From contig JALHQM010000005.1 in the NCBI GenBank assembly GCA_022841965.1, forward strand, positions 29,184 through 71,836: a DNA stretch of 42,653 nucleotides, written 5' to 3'. The notes under the pieces are model-generated. The model was not told where the DNA came from. It saw nothing but the letters and a program-made list of their open reading frames with translations, and made no database searches. Below are positions 1 to 8,496 of this stretch, piece after piece. The translations under genes were made by a program, and so were the position numbers. Source of the DNA: Hyphomicrobium sp. (lineage in GTDB: Bacteria > Pseudomonadota > Alphaproteobacteria > Rhizobiales > Hyphomicrobiaceae). Numbering within the stretch: the stretch's first letter is position 1; every line of letters begins with the position of its first letter.

Positions 1-1299
1 GTTCCCACGGCCATTTCCATCGATTGGCGGATGGCGGCGATTTTGGCGACGCTGGCCGTATCATATGTGTTGATGAACCTGCTCGTAATGCGCAAGACGC
101 GGTCGGGACAGGCGGCGGTGGAGCAATATCATTCGCAGGTGTCGGGGCGCGTTGGCGACGTGCTCGGCAATGTGACCGTGGTGCAGAGCTATACGCGGTT
201 CGCGGCGGAAGCCGAGGCGATGCGCGGGCTAATGGGCAACCTGCTCAACGCGCAGTATCCGGTTTTGACATGGTGGGGCATTCTCACAGTTCTCCAACGG
301 GCAGCGGCAACGATCACGATGGTAGCGGTGTTTTCGATCGGCGCGGTGCTGGCGGGGCGGGGCGAGTTGACGGTGGGCGAGATCGTGAGCTTCGTCGCGT
401 TTGCCGGCTTGATGATCGGCAAGCTCGATCAAATCTCCGGTTTTGTGATGAGCCTCAACCGGCAAGCGCCGACGCTGCGCACGTTCTTTGGGCTGATCGA
501 CGAGCCGGACGCGATCCCGGAGAAGCCGGGCGCGATTGAGTTGCCGCCGGTGCAGGGCGATGTGCGCTACGAGGGCGTGACGTTTCAGTTTCCTGGTAGT
601 GCGCAGGGGGTGATTGACATCACGCTGCATGCGGCACCCGGCGAGACGGTGGCGCTCGTCGGGCCGACGGGATCGGGGAAGACGACGACGCTCTCGTTGT
701 TGCAGCGATTGCGCGCGCCGGAAGCAGGGCGCGTTCAGGTCGATGGGCACGACATCGCCGAGGTGACGCTCAATTCACTGCGGCGCTCAATTGCGGTCGT
801 GTTTCAGGATGCCGGGCTCTTCAACCGGTCGATCGCCGAGAATGTGCGGATCGGGCGGCCGGATGCGAGCGATGCGGAGGTGGAGCGCGCGTGCCGTCTG
901 GCGGAGGCGCACGAGTTCATCATGGCCAAGCCCGGCGGGTATGCGTTTGTAATCGGCGAGCGGGGCGTCTCGTTGTCGGGCGGGGAGCGGCAGCGGCTGG
1001 CGGTGGCGCGTGCGATTGTGAAAGACGCGCCGATTTTGATTTTGGATGAGGCGACGAGCGCGCTGGACGCAGAGACGGAGGCCAAGATCAATCGCGCGCT
1101 CGACCGGCTGCGTCAGAACCGGACCACGTTCGTGATCGCGCACCGGCTCTCGACGGTGGCGAATGCGGACCGGATTTATGTGTTGGACAAGGGACGCATC
1201 GTGGAGACGGGGCGGTTCGTCGACTTGGCGGAGGGTACCGGGCTCTTCGCGCGCATGGTGGCGGAGGGCGGTTTCACGGTGCCGAAGGAGAGGGAGTGA
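1..1299 (+). CDS. ndvA: NdvA/ChvA-like glucan exporter, ABC permease-ATPase (5' end missing)
   Basis: This is the C-terminal part of a half-size ABC exporter in which the membrane domain is fused to the ATPase. The frame is open from base 1, so the start and the first membrane helices lie outside the window. The visible part begins in the membrane domain (an intracellular coupling region with EQYHSQVSGRVGDVLGN, then two hydrophobic helices). The nucleotide-binding domain follows with Walker A GPTGSGKTT, a Q-loop VFQDAGLF, signature LSGGERQR, Walker B ILILDEAT and the H-loop in VIAHRLST. The overall pattern resembles NdvA/ChvA, which exports cyclic beta-1,2-glucan to the periplasm in rhizobia and relatives. 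The substrate is inferred from similarity; a lipid or other glycan exporter of the MsbA type cannot be excluded from the fragment. Confidence 0.85.
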   Translation, partial: VPTAISIDWRMAAILATLAVSYVLMNLLVMRKTRSGQAAVEQYHSQVSGRVGDVLGNVTVVQSYTRFAAEAEAMRGLMGNLLNAQYPVLTWWGILTVLQRAAATITMVAVFSIGAVLAGRGELTVGEIVSFVAFAGLMIGKLDQISGFVMSLNRQAPTLRTFFGLIDEPDAIPEKPGAIELPPVQGDVRYEGVTFQFPGSAQGVIDITLHAAPGETVALVGPTGSGKTTTLSLLQRLRAPEAGRVQVDGHDIAEVTLNSLRRSIAVVFQDAGLFNRSIAENVRIGRPDASDAEVERACRLAEAHEFIMAKPGGYAFVIGERGVSLSGGERQRLAVARAIVKDAPILILDEATSALDAETEAKINRALDRLRQNRTTFVIAHRLSTVANADRIYVLDKGRIVETGRFVDLAEGTGLFARMVAEGGFTVPKERE

Positions 1300-1407
1300 G
1301 GGGGCGTTGGCGGGGGAGAATGGGTGGTCGCGCAATGGGCCACTAGTGACCTCGCGCACATCTGCTAATACTGCATCGCAGTGCGGCAACGGATCGTGCC
1401 ATCCTCT

Positions 1408-2244
1408 CTAGGGCATACCCGCTTTCGCCTTTGCGACGGCCCGAACATTTTCGAGAAATTGGACGAACATGCCACTCATCATCTCGACGCTTTCCTTCGG
1501 TGCGGTGTGTGGCGTACCCGCATTGAACGGCGGCTCCGGCGCGTATTCGGCCAGCAACTGGACGCCCTCCGCGTAACGCTGATCGCGCAGTTTCGAGATG
1601 ATCTGCAATCCGAAATCTAGCCCCGCGGTGACGCCGCCGCCAGTAATGCGGTTACGATCAACCACCACCCGCGCATCGACTGGTTCGGCGCCGAAATCGC
1701 GCAGTGTCTCACGTGCCGCCCAGTGCGACGTTGCCTTATAGCCCTTGAGCAGTCCTGCCGCCGCAAGCACAAGTGAGCCGGTACAAACGCTGGTCACGAG
1801 TTTCGCCCGCGAACCGCGATCCTTCAAGAACGCGATCGTCGCCTCATCTTGCATCGCCGCAAGCGTGCCGTTGCTACCGCCCGGCACGCAGATTATGTCG
1901 AGATCCGCCGGACATTGCTCGAACGTGGTAGACGGCACGATGGACATCCTTAGATCGCTCTCCACCGGATCAAGCGTCTTGGCGACAAGATATGTCGTCG
2001 ATCCCATCAAACTCGCCAACATATAGTGCGGCCCCACGACATCGAGCGCCGTGAACTGCGGATAAAGCAAAAAAGCGATCTTCTCCGACCCAAACCAATG
2101 CGGCGGAAACTGCGACATGTCGTGATCGTGCGTTAGCTCCTGTGCGCCGCCCTCTACTGCAACAGCCTCACGCGCGCCATACAGCGGCAGAAGCCCAGCC
2201 GCTGCGAGAAGCGCTGCGAAGTCACGTCTTGTAAAATCTTTCAT
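1408..2244 (-). CDS. DJ-1/PfpI family protein with Tat signal (isonitrile hydratase-like)
   Basis: A 278-residue protein. The N-terminus carries a twin-arginine motif, TRRDF, followed by a hydrophobic Ala/Leu stretch (residues 5-25), which suggests Tat export. The mature part has the class I glutamine amidotransferase-like fold of the DJ-1/PfpI superfamily: Asp68 in ALDVVGP, the PGG turn at about residue 121, and the nucleophile-elbow Cys154 in SVCTGS. The Asp plus Cys pair matches isonitrile hydratase (InhA) and the sensor domain of GlxA-type regulators, but no DNA-binding domain is present. Substrate unknown. It lies 34 bp downstream of, but reads in the same direction as, the end of the TonB receptor gene and could be part of that transcript. 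Export of a family that is usually cytoplasmic is the unusual point. Confidence 0.85.
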   Translation of the reverse strand: MKDFTRRDFAALLAAAGLLPLYGAREAVAVEGGAQELTHDHDMSQFPPHWFGSEKIAFLLYPQFTALDVVGPHYMLASLMGSTTYLVAKTLDPVESDLRMSIVPSTTFEQCPADLDIICVPGGSNGTLAAMQDEATIAFLKDRGSRAKLVTSVCTGSLVLAAAGLLKGYKATSHWAARETLRDFGAEPVDARVVVDRNRITGGGVTAGLDFGLQIISKLRDQRYAEGVQLLAEYAPEPPFNAGTPHTAPKESVEMMSGMFVQFLENVRAVAKAKAGMP

Positions 2245-2278
2245 CGATTCGGACTCGCATGATCAAACCCCGGAGACG

Positions 2279-4687
2279 TCAATACTTGTAAACGACCGTC
2301 CCGAAGAACTGACGGTCTGCACCGGGTGCCACCTGTCCTTCGAACCACGGGTAGGGTTCGAAATAAAATTCGTCGGTCAGGTTTTTCACGTTGAAGGTCG
2401 CGGCGAACTGTTCGTTCTCGTAGCCGATTTTCGCGTCCACCGTGAAGTATGATTCTGTCTTGAAGACATTGAGGCTGTCGACGTAAGCGCCGGAGGAAGC
2501 GTAGACGCCTGCGCCCACGCTCCAGCCGCGAAGCATCGCCTCGTCAAAGGCATAATTCACCCAAAAGCGACCCGAGTGTTGCGGCACCGCTGCGAGCTTG
2601 TTGCCCTCGGGCCGAACGAGCGAATCTGAATACTCAGCATCGACATAGCCGTAGCTGGCAATGATGCGCCAATTTTCGCTTGGCTGCCACAGCAGGTCGG
2701 CTTCGAAGCCGCGCGACTGCTGGCTCGCAAACAGGGTATTGCCGGGTCCTACGGGGACGGGAACGTTCGTTTTATCAATGTCAAAAAGTGCGACTGTTCC
2801 ACTGAGATTGCTGGCGAGGTTAAACTTCAGACCGATTTCCCGCTGCTCAGATTCTTCCGGCTCCAGTGTGGGGTCGAGCGTAGGGGTGAACCCGGTCCAT
2901 CGCATGCCTTGACTATAACTCGCATAAACGGACAGCCCATCGAAGACATCGATCACGGCGCCGACCCTCGGCAATAGCTTGGTCGTGTTGGTTTTCGCGT
3001 CTACGAAATTGGTCGGGTCGAAATAATCGACGTCGATGTTTGCCAGGCGCAATCCGGCCATCAGATGCACGCGGTCGTACAACGATGTTTGAATTTGGGT
3101 GTAGGCACCCTTGGTCACGTAAAGGTTGTCGTAGTCACCGAAAGATGCAAACTCGGCAGAGTTTGTCGGTGTGGGGTCAACGTAGGGGATCGGAAAGCTT
3201 GGGTTGAGCAAATCAACTGTCGTCGCTGGGGGCGCCAGACCAAAAAGGTAAAACAGGTTTCCAAAGGTGTCGCTGTGGTGGTAGCCGCTGTCGGTCACGC
3301 GACTGTAGTCGGCGCCAAACAGCACGGTATTGCGCGTCGGCCCGGCTGCGAACCGCGCTTGCAGGTTTGGATTAATTGAAAATTCTTCCTGGTCTGCCTT
3401 GATGTCGCTGGCAACAAGCTCCCATTCGCTCCCCACAAAAGGAGCTCCGGAGAATGTCGCCTGCGAATTCTGGTCGAAGGCAGTTTGCATCCATCGTCCT
3501 TTGACATTGAACGACCAGATCGGATTGAATCTGTGGTCGACGGTGATGGTCACGCCTTCGGCATCGGTATAGCTTCGCGGGATATCGGATGGCCCGATGT
3601 AGAGATAGGGGTCGATGCGGAAGTCGCCGGCGACGGTCCCGACGGCTGGCAATCCCTGATAGGCCTGCTGCTCGCTCCTCGATTTGTGCCCCTGCACGGT
3701 GACAGTGGTGTCGGTCTTGTTGGTGAAGGTCAGCGTCGGGTTAATCGAATAGCGGTCCTGTTCGAGCACGTCGATGAAGCTGTCCGCGGCGGTATATTCG
3801 CCTGTGACGCGAAACAGCACGGTACCATCCGTTGAGATCGGCTGGTTGATGTCGAAATAGGGCTGTAGATAGTTGTGGCTGCCGAACGTAAATCCGACGG
3901 CTCCGAATGTTTGGTCGGTTGGAAGTTTGGAGATCACGTTGACGGCACCGCCGACCGGGGCGCCAGAGCCGCCGCCATACAGAATGGCGCTTGGCCCTTT
4001 GAGCACTTCGACGCGCTCAACATTGGAAAATGAGTTCCTATCCCCGGTGGTATAGTTCACCACCAACCCATCGAGCCATTGTTCGGCGTCGAAGCCTCGC
4101 ACCTTGAGCTGTTGCTGCTCGATGTTGGCGATACTCAGGTCGTTGAGCCCCTGCACGTTGCTGACATTGCGCAGTGTTTCGGTGACCGATCGGTTGGCCT
4201 GATCCTCGATGATTGTGCGCGGAACGATCTGGATCGACTGCGGAATCTGCTCGATCGGCGTCGCCGTCTTGGTCGATGACATCGCCGTTAACGCGCGATA
4301 ACCGTCGACCGGCCCCGCCGTCGTCAGCGTCGTCCCGGGCGGCAGGACCAAGTCCCCCGTGGCAAGAGCCGGATTGTAGGAGCCGAGCGCAACCGCCGGA
4401 TCAGCCGGCTCCGGTGCTGGCGCTGCAACGGGTTCCGGTTCAGGCGCCGCGGCTGCCGGCGTCTGTTTCGGCTTGGCGGTCGCCTGCGTCTTTGGCTTCT
4501 TCGCCGCAGGTTTCGGCTTTGCTTGCGCCGGCTGGGATTGAGGCACTTCAACCGGAGGCAAATCGGGAGACGCCTGCGAAGGATTGGCCGCCTCCTGCGC
4601 CAATGCGGTGGTCGTCAAACAGGCAAGAGAGGCGGTGGATAAGGCGAGAGAGCGCGCAGAGGCGCGCTTGAAGTGGAAATTTGACAT
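2279..4687 (-). CDS. TonB-dependent siderophore-type outer-membrane receptor
   Basis: An 802-residue outer-membrane receptor. A signal peptide ends near residue 30 (TTALAQ). An unusual Pro/Lys/Ala/Glu-rich segment occupies about residues 40-95. The plug domain follows (about 130-240) with typical motifs: PIEQIPQSIQIVP, the RGFDAEQWLDGL region and VERVEVLKGPSAILYG. The remainder is a 22-strand-type beta barrel that ends in an aromatic C-terminal residue (VVYKY). The plug motifs place it in the FhuA/FpvA/ferrichrome-type class of ferric-siderophore receptors; the actual ligand is not visible. The DUF2946 gene just upstream in the same direction probably belongs to the same transcript. I saw no convincing Fur, RirA or Irr box immediately upstream, only a TTCTAAA half-site at 5321-5327. 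Confidence 0.92.
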   Translation of the reverse strand: MSNFHFKRASARSLALSTASLACLTTTALAQEAANPSQASPDLPPVEVPQSQPAQAKPKPAAKKPKTQATAKPKQTPAAAAPEPEPVAAPAPEPADPAVALGSYNPALATGDLVLPPGTTLTTAGPVDGYRALTAMSSTKTATPIEQIPQSIQIVPRTIIEDQANRSVTETLRNVSNVQGLNDLSIANIEQQQLKVRGFDAEQWLDGLVVNYTTGDRNSFSNVERVEVLKGPSAILYGGGSGAPVGGAVNVISKLPTDQTFGAVGFTFGSHNYLQPYFDINQPISTDGTVLFRVTGEYTAADSFIDVLEQDRYSINPTLTFTNKTDTTVTVQGHKSRSEQQAYQGLPAVGTVAGDFRIDPYLYIGPSDIPRSYTDAEGVTITVDHRFNPIWSFNVKGRWMQTAFDQNSQATFSGAPFVGSEWELVASDIKADQEEFSINPNLQARFAAGPTRNTVLFGADYSRVTDSGYHHSDTFGNLFYLFGLAPPATTVDLLNPSFPIPYVDPTPTNSAEFASFGDYDNLYVTKGAYTQIQTSLYDRVHLMAGLRLANIDVDYFDPTNFVDAKTNTTKLLPRVGAVIDVFDGLSVYASYSQGMRWTGFTPTLDPTLEPEESEQREIGLKFNLASNLSGTVALFDIDKTNVPVPVGPGNTLFASQQSRGFEADLLWQPSENWRIIASYGYVDAEYSDSLVRPEGNKLAAVPQHSGRFWVNYAFDEAMLRGWSVGAGVYASSGAYVDSLNVFKTESYFTVDAKIGYENEQFAATFNVKNLTDEFYFEPYPWFEGQVAPGADRQFFGTVVYKY

Positions 4688-4759
4688 GGAACGACCCGAT
4701 TTCGACTGAGCGCAAGGGCGGATGCAGCGCGGCGGCCGCGCGCATCCGGCGAAAAAGCA

Positions 4760-5164
4760 TCAGACGATGACGGGTGGACCGCGGATGGAAAGGTGGGGCC
4801 CGGCGCGGGCTGGGGGCGTTCTAAATTCAAAGCGTGGCCAAACGGCAAGATCACCATAGGCCGCCGCAAATTCGAAGCCGAGCGAAAGTGGTGGAAGCGC
4901 GATGGGAGACGCCAGGATCGGGCAGCATTCATGATCCGAACCGGTCTTGTCGGTGGGATGCTCTTGCTCGGCACCAGGATTGGCAATGACCTTGAAGCCT
5001 TGCGCGGTGCAAATCACAAGCCCTGGAATGCCGCTGGCTTTTTCGGACCAAACCGGCATAAACCCGGCCGGTATCAAAGCACGCAGAAGAACGGCAACAA
5101 GGAGCACCCCGGTCGCTGACCAAGCTATCCAACTCTGCAATCGTGAGCGCGCACCAAGCCGCAT
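4760..5164 (-). CDS. DUF2946-like membrane/periplasmic protein
   Basis: A 134-residue protein from the ATG at 5164, which is preceded by an AAGAAG-type ribosome site; a longer frame runs to a non-ATG codon further upstream but its first 44 residues look non-coding. It has one N-terminal membrane helix (about residues 11-31) ending in LIPAGFMP, then LVICTAQG, a His/Cys patch HECCPI and a terminal RGPPV motif. This pattern is typical of DUF2946 proteins, which are often encoded beside TonB-dependent receptors. The biochemical role is not established; the His and Cys residues would suit metal binding, but that is inference. The gene precedes the TonB receptor gene by about 70 bp on the same strand and is probably co-transcribed with it. 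Confidence 0.72.
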   Translation of the reverse strand: MRLGARSRLQSWIAWSATGVLLVAVLLRALIPAGFMPVWSEKASGIPGLVICTAQGFKVIANPGAEQEHPTDKTGSDHECCPILASPIALPPLSLGFEFAAAYGDLAVWPRFEFRTPPARAGPHLSIRGPPVIV

Positions 5165-5569
5165 TTGCTTCTTTATCGTCTGCTGGCCAAAACGACATTC
5201 TATCTTCTGGCCAGAGGAATGCTGTGTCCGGAATACCACAAACAGAATGCCGTTTTTGGCCGCAAGCGGAGTGCTCTGCGATCCTCGATCGCGCACGTGG
5301 ACTCGCGCGATGCTTATACTTTCTAAAAACAGGCCAATCCTGAATGAGAGTCGGATGGTCCGAGCGTGACGCTGAGCTTACCTACCGATCACTGATCCAC
5401 GCTGCAGTTGCTCACGGCAGCAAGGGGTCATTCGCGTTGATTTGGATATGTGGCTTGGCGTCCGATTCACGGCCGAAGGCGGAAGCCGTCGAGGTGGATG
5501 ACGCAGGAGCGCGGGTCGTGGGGCGGTGGTCTCTGCTTGTTTGTGGCGATGGAGAGGGTCGCTGGACCC
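5165..5569. other. Intergenic region between the DUF2946 gene and the LysR gene
   Basis: About 400 bp without a convincing gene. It should hold the promoter of the leftward DUF2946/TonB-receptor pair. Two copies of CTGGCCA(A/G) occur at 5183-5190 and 5207-5214 close to the DUF2946 start; the second is a perfect 8-bp palindrome. A TTCTAAA sequence at 5321-5327 matches one half of an Irr/ICE-type box, but the other half is missing. An 87-codon frame on the + strand starting at 5344 runs into the 3' end of the LysR gene on the opposite strand and has no domain that I recognise, so I do not call it. Confidence 0.4.
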
Positions 5570-6475
5570 TCAAGAGATCGAGGCGGTGTTCTTTCTCAGC
5601 TTTGTAGACGCGTAATCAACGAACGACCGCACCCGTGGATTGTTGGAGCGCGTGTGCCGGTACACCAGATGGACTGGAACTGCTGCATCCTCGAAGCGCG
5701 TCAGAAGCGGGATCAGTTGCCCGGCGCGCAGTGCAGCATCAGCTTGATAGGACAGGACGCGCACAAGCCCGACACCTTCAACGGCTGCGGCCACTGCAGC
5801 GTCGGCTGTGTTGACTGATAGCCTCGAGCGGACGCGGATCGCCTTCCGGCCATATTTTCGGCTGTGGTAGGTCCAGCGCAACCCTCCTGGCAATCCAGAA
5901 AACGTGACGCAATCATGTTCCGTCAACGCAGAAGGGTTTGCTGGAATGCCGCGGCGTTCGAGGTATGCCTTGGAGGCACATGTGATGAGCTTCAATTCGC
6001 CCACGTGAGTCGCAATGAGAGCCGAGTCGCGAAGTGGTCCGATGCGGAGCGCGACATCGATGCCCTCCTCGAGAAGGTCAACGACCCGATCGACGAGAAG
6101 GATTCGTGCATTGATGCGCGGGTAAAGGGCCAGGAATTGTGCGATGAGCGGGAGGAGATGCAGCCGTCCGAAAAAGACGGGCGCGGTGATGGCGAGGTCT
6201 CCGGAAATATCTCCGGATTTGCCAGCAAGGCGCTGCTCGGATGTTTCGACGGCTTCGATGACGCGACGGCACGTCTCGAGATACTCGCTTCCCGCGGACG
6301 TGAGTGCCAAGCGCCGCGTCGAGCGTTCAAGCAGTGTGCAGCCGAGATGGGCTTCGAGTTGAGCCAGGACGCGGCTCACCGTCGTGAGTGGTTGGCCCAG
6401 CGCGCGGGCGGCGGCAGACAGGCTGCCTGCCTCGCTGACGGCAATGAAGACGCCCATGGCTCGAAGTCGATCCAT
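5570..6475 (-). CDS. LysR-family transcriptional regulator
   Basis: A 301-residue LysR regulator starting at the ATG at 6475 (MDRLRAMGVFIAV), which gives the normal family length; an upstream in-frame start would add a 34-residue extension with no LysR counterpart. The winged helix-turn-helix occupies residues 1-60 (SLSAAARALGQPLTTVSRVLAQLE) and a periplasmic-binding-protein-like effector domain covers about 90-295. The sequence resembles the large group of LysR proteins that usually control an adjacent divergent gene. Here it is divergent from a GST gene with 103 bp between the starts, so that GST (and the PNPOx gene after it) is the likely target. The inducer is unknown. Confidence 0.93.
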   Translation of the reverse strand: MDRLRAMGVFIAVSEAGSLSAAARALGQPLTTVSRVLAQLEAHLGCTLLERSTRRLALTSAGSEYLETCRRVIEAVETSEQRLAGKSGDISGDLAITAPVFFGRLHLLPLIAQFLALYPRINARILLVDRVVDLLEEGIDVALRIGPLRDSALIATHVGELKLITCASKAYLERRGIPANPSALTEHDCVTFSGLPGGLRWTYHSRKYGRKAIRVRSRLSVNTADAAVAAAVEGVGLVRVLSYQADAALRAGQLIPLLTRFEDAAVPVHLVYRHTRSNNPRVRSFVDYASTKLRKNTASIS

Positions 6476-6483
6476 CCTATTCT

Positions 6484-6499
6484 TCCAATTTGCGGGAAT
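6484..6499. promoter_or_regulatory. Inverted repeat TTCC-N8-GGAA in the LysR/GST divergent promoter
   Basis: TTCCAATTTGCGGGAA lies 9 bp upstream of the LysR ATG and about 80 bp upstream of the GST start. LysR proteins commonly bind short interrupted palindromes in such divergent intergenic regions, so this is a candidate operator. The half-sites are only 4 bp, so chance is possible. Confidence 0.3.
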
Positions 6500-6578
6500 A
6501 TGCTTGCCGTTATTTCTGACTATCAGGATTGGGGCAATTGGGGGAGTCTGGTGTTTCAACGCTGAAAGGATGCTCACA

Positions 6579-7178
6579 ATGACGGCGAAGCTCTATGATC
6601 TTGAACTCTCGGGGAATTGCTACAAAGTGCGCTTACTTTCCAGCCTGATCGGCCTGCCTCTGGAGATTGTTCCCGTCGATTTTCTTGCCGGCGAGCACAA
6701 GAAGCCTCCGCTGATTGCGATGAATCCATTCGGCGAGATCCCGGTCTTTCAGGATGGGGACGTAGTGCTGCGCGACAGTCAGGCGATCCTGGTTTACATC
6801 GCGCGGAAATGGGGCGGGGAGAGCTGGCTTCCCTCAGATCCACTCGGCATGGCGCGTGTTTGCGAGTGGCTGATGACCGCCGAGAACGAGATCGCCCGTG
6901 GACCCAACGATGCGCGCCTTCATGACAAGTTCGGGTATAGCCTCGACGTTGGGCTCGCCCGTCAGAAGGCCCATCGCATTCTCGGATTGATGGAAGCCCA
7001 TCTGTCTCAGCATTCGTGGCTGGCACTTGGCCGGGTCACCGTGGCCGACATCGCGTGTATGCCCTATGTGGCATTGGGGCACGAGGGGGGAGTTCCGCTG
7101 GATGATTACCCGGCGATACGGGCGTGGGTTGGACGCATCAAAGCGCTACCGGGATACATTGACATGCCGGCGATCTAG
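6579..7178 (+). CDS. Glutathione S-transferase family protein
   Basis: A 199-residue GST. The chosen ATG at 6579 has a ribosome site GAAAGGA 8 bases upstream; longer in-frame versions would extend back through the LysR gene. The N-terminal thioredoxin-like domain has SGNCYKV near residue 11 (the Ser is a candidate for glutathione activation), NPFGEIPV with the conserved cis-proline, and DSQAI, which binds the gamma-glutamyl moiety. An all-helical C-terminal domain follows with VTVADIACMPYV, the conserved N-capping box. The likely role is conjugation or reduction of electrophiles in the cytoplasm. It is followed after 43 bp by a PNPOx-family gene, and the LysR-GST-PNPOx arrangement suggests a small inducible detoxification operon. 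Confidence 0.92.
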   Translation: MTAKLYDLELSGNCYKVRLLSSLIGLPLEIVPVDFLAGEHKKPPLIAMNPFGEIPVFQDGDVVLRDSQAILVYIARKWGGESWLPSDPLGMARVCEWLMTAENEIARGPNDARLHDKFGYSLDVGLARQKAHRILGLMEAHLSQHSWLALGRVTVADIACMPYVALGHEGGVPLDDYPAIRAWVGRIKALPGYIDMPAI

Positions 7179-7221
7179 ACCCGCGGCCATCGGCATCGCT
7201 GCAACATGAGGTGGGGACCGG

Positions 7222-7824
7222 ATGAAGGACCTTGTTTCCGATGTCGCGTTCACGCCGGCTGTGAAAGCTGAGCAGCTCCGGCGGGGGTCGCGCGCACAGT
7301 ATGAAGCCATGGAGCGCGGCAGGGGCTGGCAAAGCCGCGTTACCCCGGAGCTTGCTGCCGTTGTTACTGCGGCTCGCTCCTTCTATCTTGGAACGGCAAG
7401 TGCGGCGGGCCAGCCCTATATCCAGCACCGGGGCGGGTCACCGGGATTTTTGAAGGTCGTCGACGAGGGCACTCTTGGCTTCGCCGACCTAGCCGGTAAC
7501 AGGCAATACATTACCGCTGGAAATCTTGCCGAGAATCCTCGCGCCTTTATCTTTTTGATGGACTACGCGCGGCGACGGCGGGTGAAAATCTGGGGCACAG
7601 CCCGTGTTTGTGAGAACGACGACGAATTGCTCGCCGCGTTGCGTCCTGCTCAGGGGCACGCCGTTGCCGAACGGGCTATCCTTTTTTCCATCGAGGCCTG
7701 GGACCGCAACTGCCCACAGCACATTCCGCAGTTGATCCCGATCGAGGACGTGCAAGACGCTTATGCGGCGCTTCAGACTAGGATCGAAGAGTTGGAGGAG
7801 GAGCTGCGGCGCCTCAAGACATAA
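7222..7824 (+). CDS. Pyridoxamine 5'-phosphate oxidase-family (FMN-binding) protein
   Basis: A 200-residue protein with the split-barrel flavin-binding fold of the PNPOx-like superfamily. The core starts near residue 50 (SFYLGTASAAGQPYIQHRGG) and continues through LGFADLAGNRQYITAGNLAENPRA, where the basic and Asn/Asp residues usually bind FMN phosphate. It then reaches VKIWGTARV. The C-terminus (about 170-200) is a charged helix, possibly a coiled coil. It lacks the C-terminal signature of true PdxH and is better described as an uncharacterised flavin-dependent oxidoreductase. Located 43 bp after the GST gene on the same strand, probably one operon under the divergent LysR regulator. The substrate cannot be read from the sequence. 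Confidence 0.85.
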   Translation: MKDLVSDVAFTPAVKAEQLRRGSRAQYEAMERGRGWQSRVTPELAAVVTAARSFYLGTASAAGQPYIQHRGGSPGFLKVVDEGTLGFADLAGNRQYITAGNLAENPRAFIFLMDYARRRRVKIWGTARVCENDDELLAALRPAQGHAVAERAILFSIEAWDRNCPQHIPQLIPIEDVQDAYAALQTRIEELEEELRRLKT

Positions 7825-7833
7825 TCAATTTTT

Positions 7834-8496
7834 CTAAAGCTCGTGCGATAGCCGCTTCCGCTTCGTCTCCAGGTAGGCCTTGTTGTGCGGGCTGGGTTTG
7901 ACGATGAGGGGGATGCGTTCGGTGACTTCGATGCCGGCTGAGATGAGGGCTTCGGTCTTGTCGGGATTGTTGGTCATGAGGCGGATGCGCGTCAGCCCTA
8001 AATCTTTCAGGATCTCACCGGCGAAGGCGTAGTCGCGGGCGTCGATCGGCTGGCCCTGCTCCAAGTTGGCGTCGACGGTGTCGAGCCCCTGGTCTTGCAG
8101 AGCGTAGGCTTTGATTTTTCGGAAGAGGCCGATGCCGCGGCCTTCCTGATAGGGCAAATAGATGAGCACGCCGAGCGGCTCGGCGGTGATGCGGGCAAGG
8201 GCTGCTTTGAGCTGGGCGTGGCAGTCGCAGCGGAGCGAATGGAAGACGTCGCCCGTGACGCAGCCGGAGTGGAGGCGCACGACGGGGATGGCGTCTGAGG
8301 CGGGTTCCTTGCGGTGGACAAGTGCGACGGCCTGGGTGTCGGGCTCACGGCCTTGATAGGCGTGGGCTTCGAGCGCGATTTCGCTGCCAGCGAATTCGAT
8401 CGGCAGCATGGTCTGAGCCGACCAATCGATCTCCAGTTTCGCGGACTTCAATTCCCCGAGGGGCATGCCGATCTTTCGGGCTGTGTTGTGGGCCAT
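7834..8496 (-). CDS. ribA: GTP cyclohydrolase II
   Basis: A 220-residue stand-alone RibA, which opens GTP to 2,5-diamino-6-ribosylamino-4(3H)-pyrimidinone 5'-phosphate, formate and pyrophosphate, the first committed step of riboflavin synthesis. The zinc-binding cysteines Cys79, Cys90 and Cys92 sit in SGCVTGD...SLRCDC (C-x10-C-x-C). The catalytic and GTP-binding segment reads YQEGRGIGL, followed by DTVDAN and ARDYAFAGEIL. The usual HSEC motif reads HSGC here, a Glu-to-Gly change beside the first zinc ligand. No DHBP synthase domain is fused. The gene is convergent with the PNPOx-family gene, with 9 bp between the stop codons, and I saw no FMN riboswitch in the upstream DNA. Confidence 0.93.
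   Translation of the reverse strand: MAHNTARKIGMPLGELKSAKLEIDWSAQTMLPIEFAGSEIALEAHAYQGREPDTQAVALVHRKEPASDAIPVVRLHSGCVTGDVFHSLRCDCHAQLKAALARITAEPLGVLIYLPYQEGRGIGLFRKIKAYALQDQGLDTVDANLEQGQPIDARDYAFAGEILKDLGLTRIRLMTNNPDKTEALISAGIEVTERIPLIVKPSPHNKAYLETKRKRLSHEL

Noticed and set aside
5344..5607. An 87-codon + strand frame before the LysR gene's 3' end
   Set aside because: No good ribosome site or domain, overlaps the LysR stop; probably chance.
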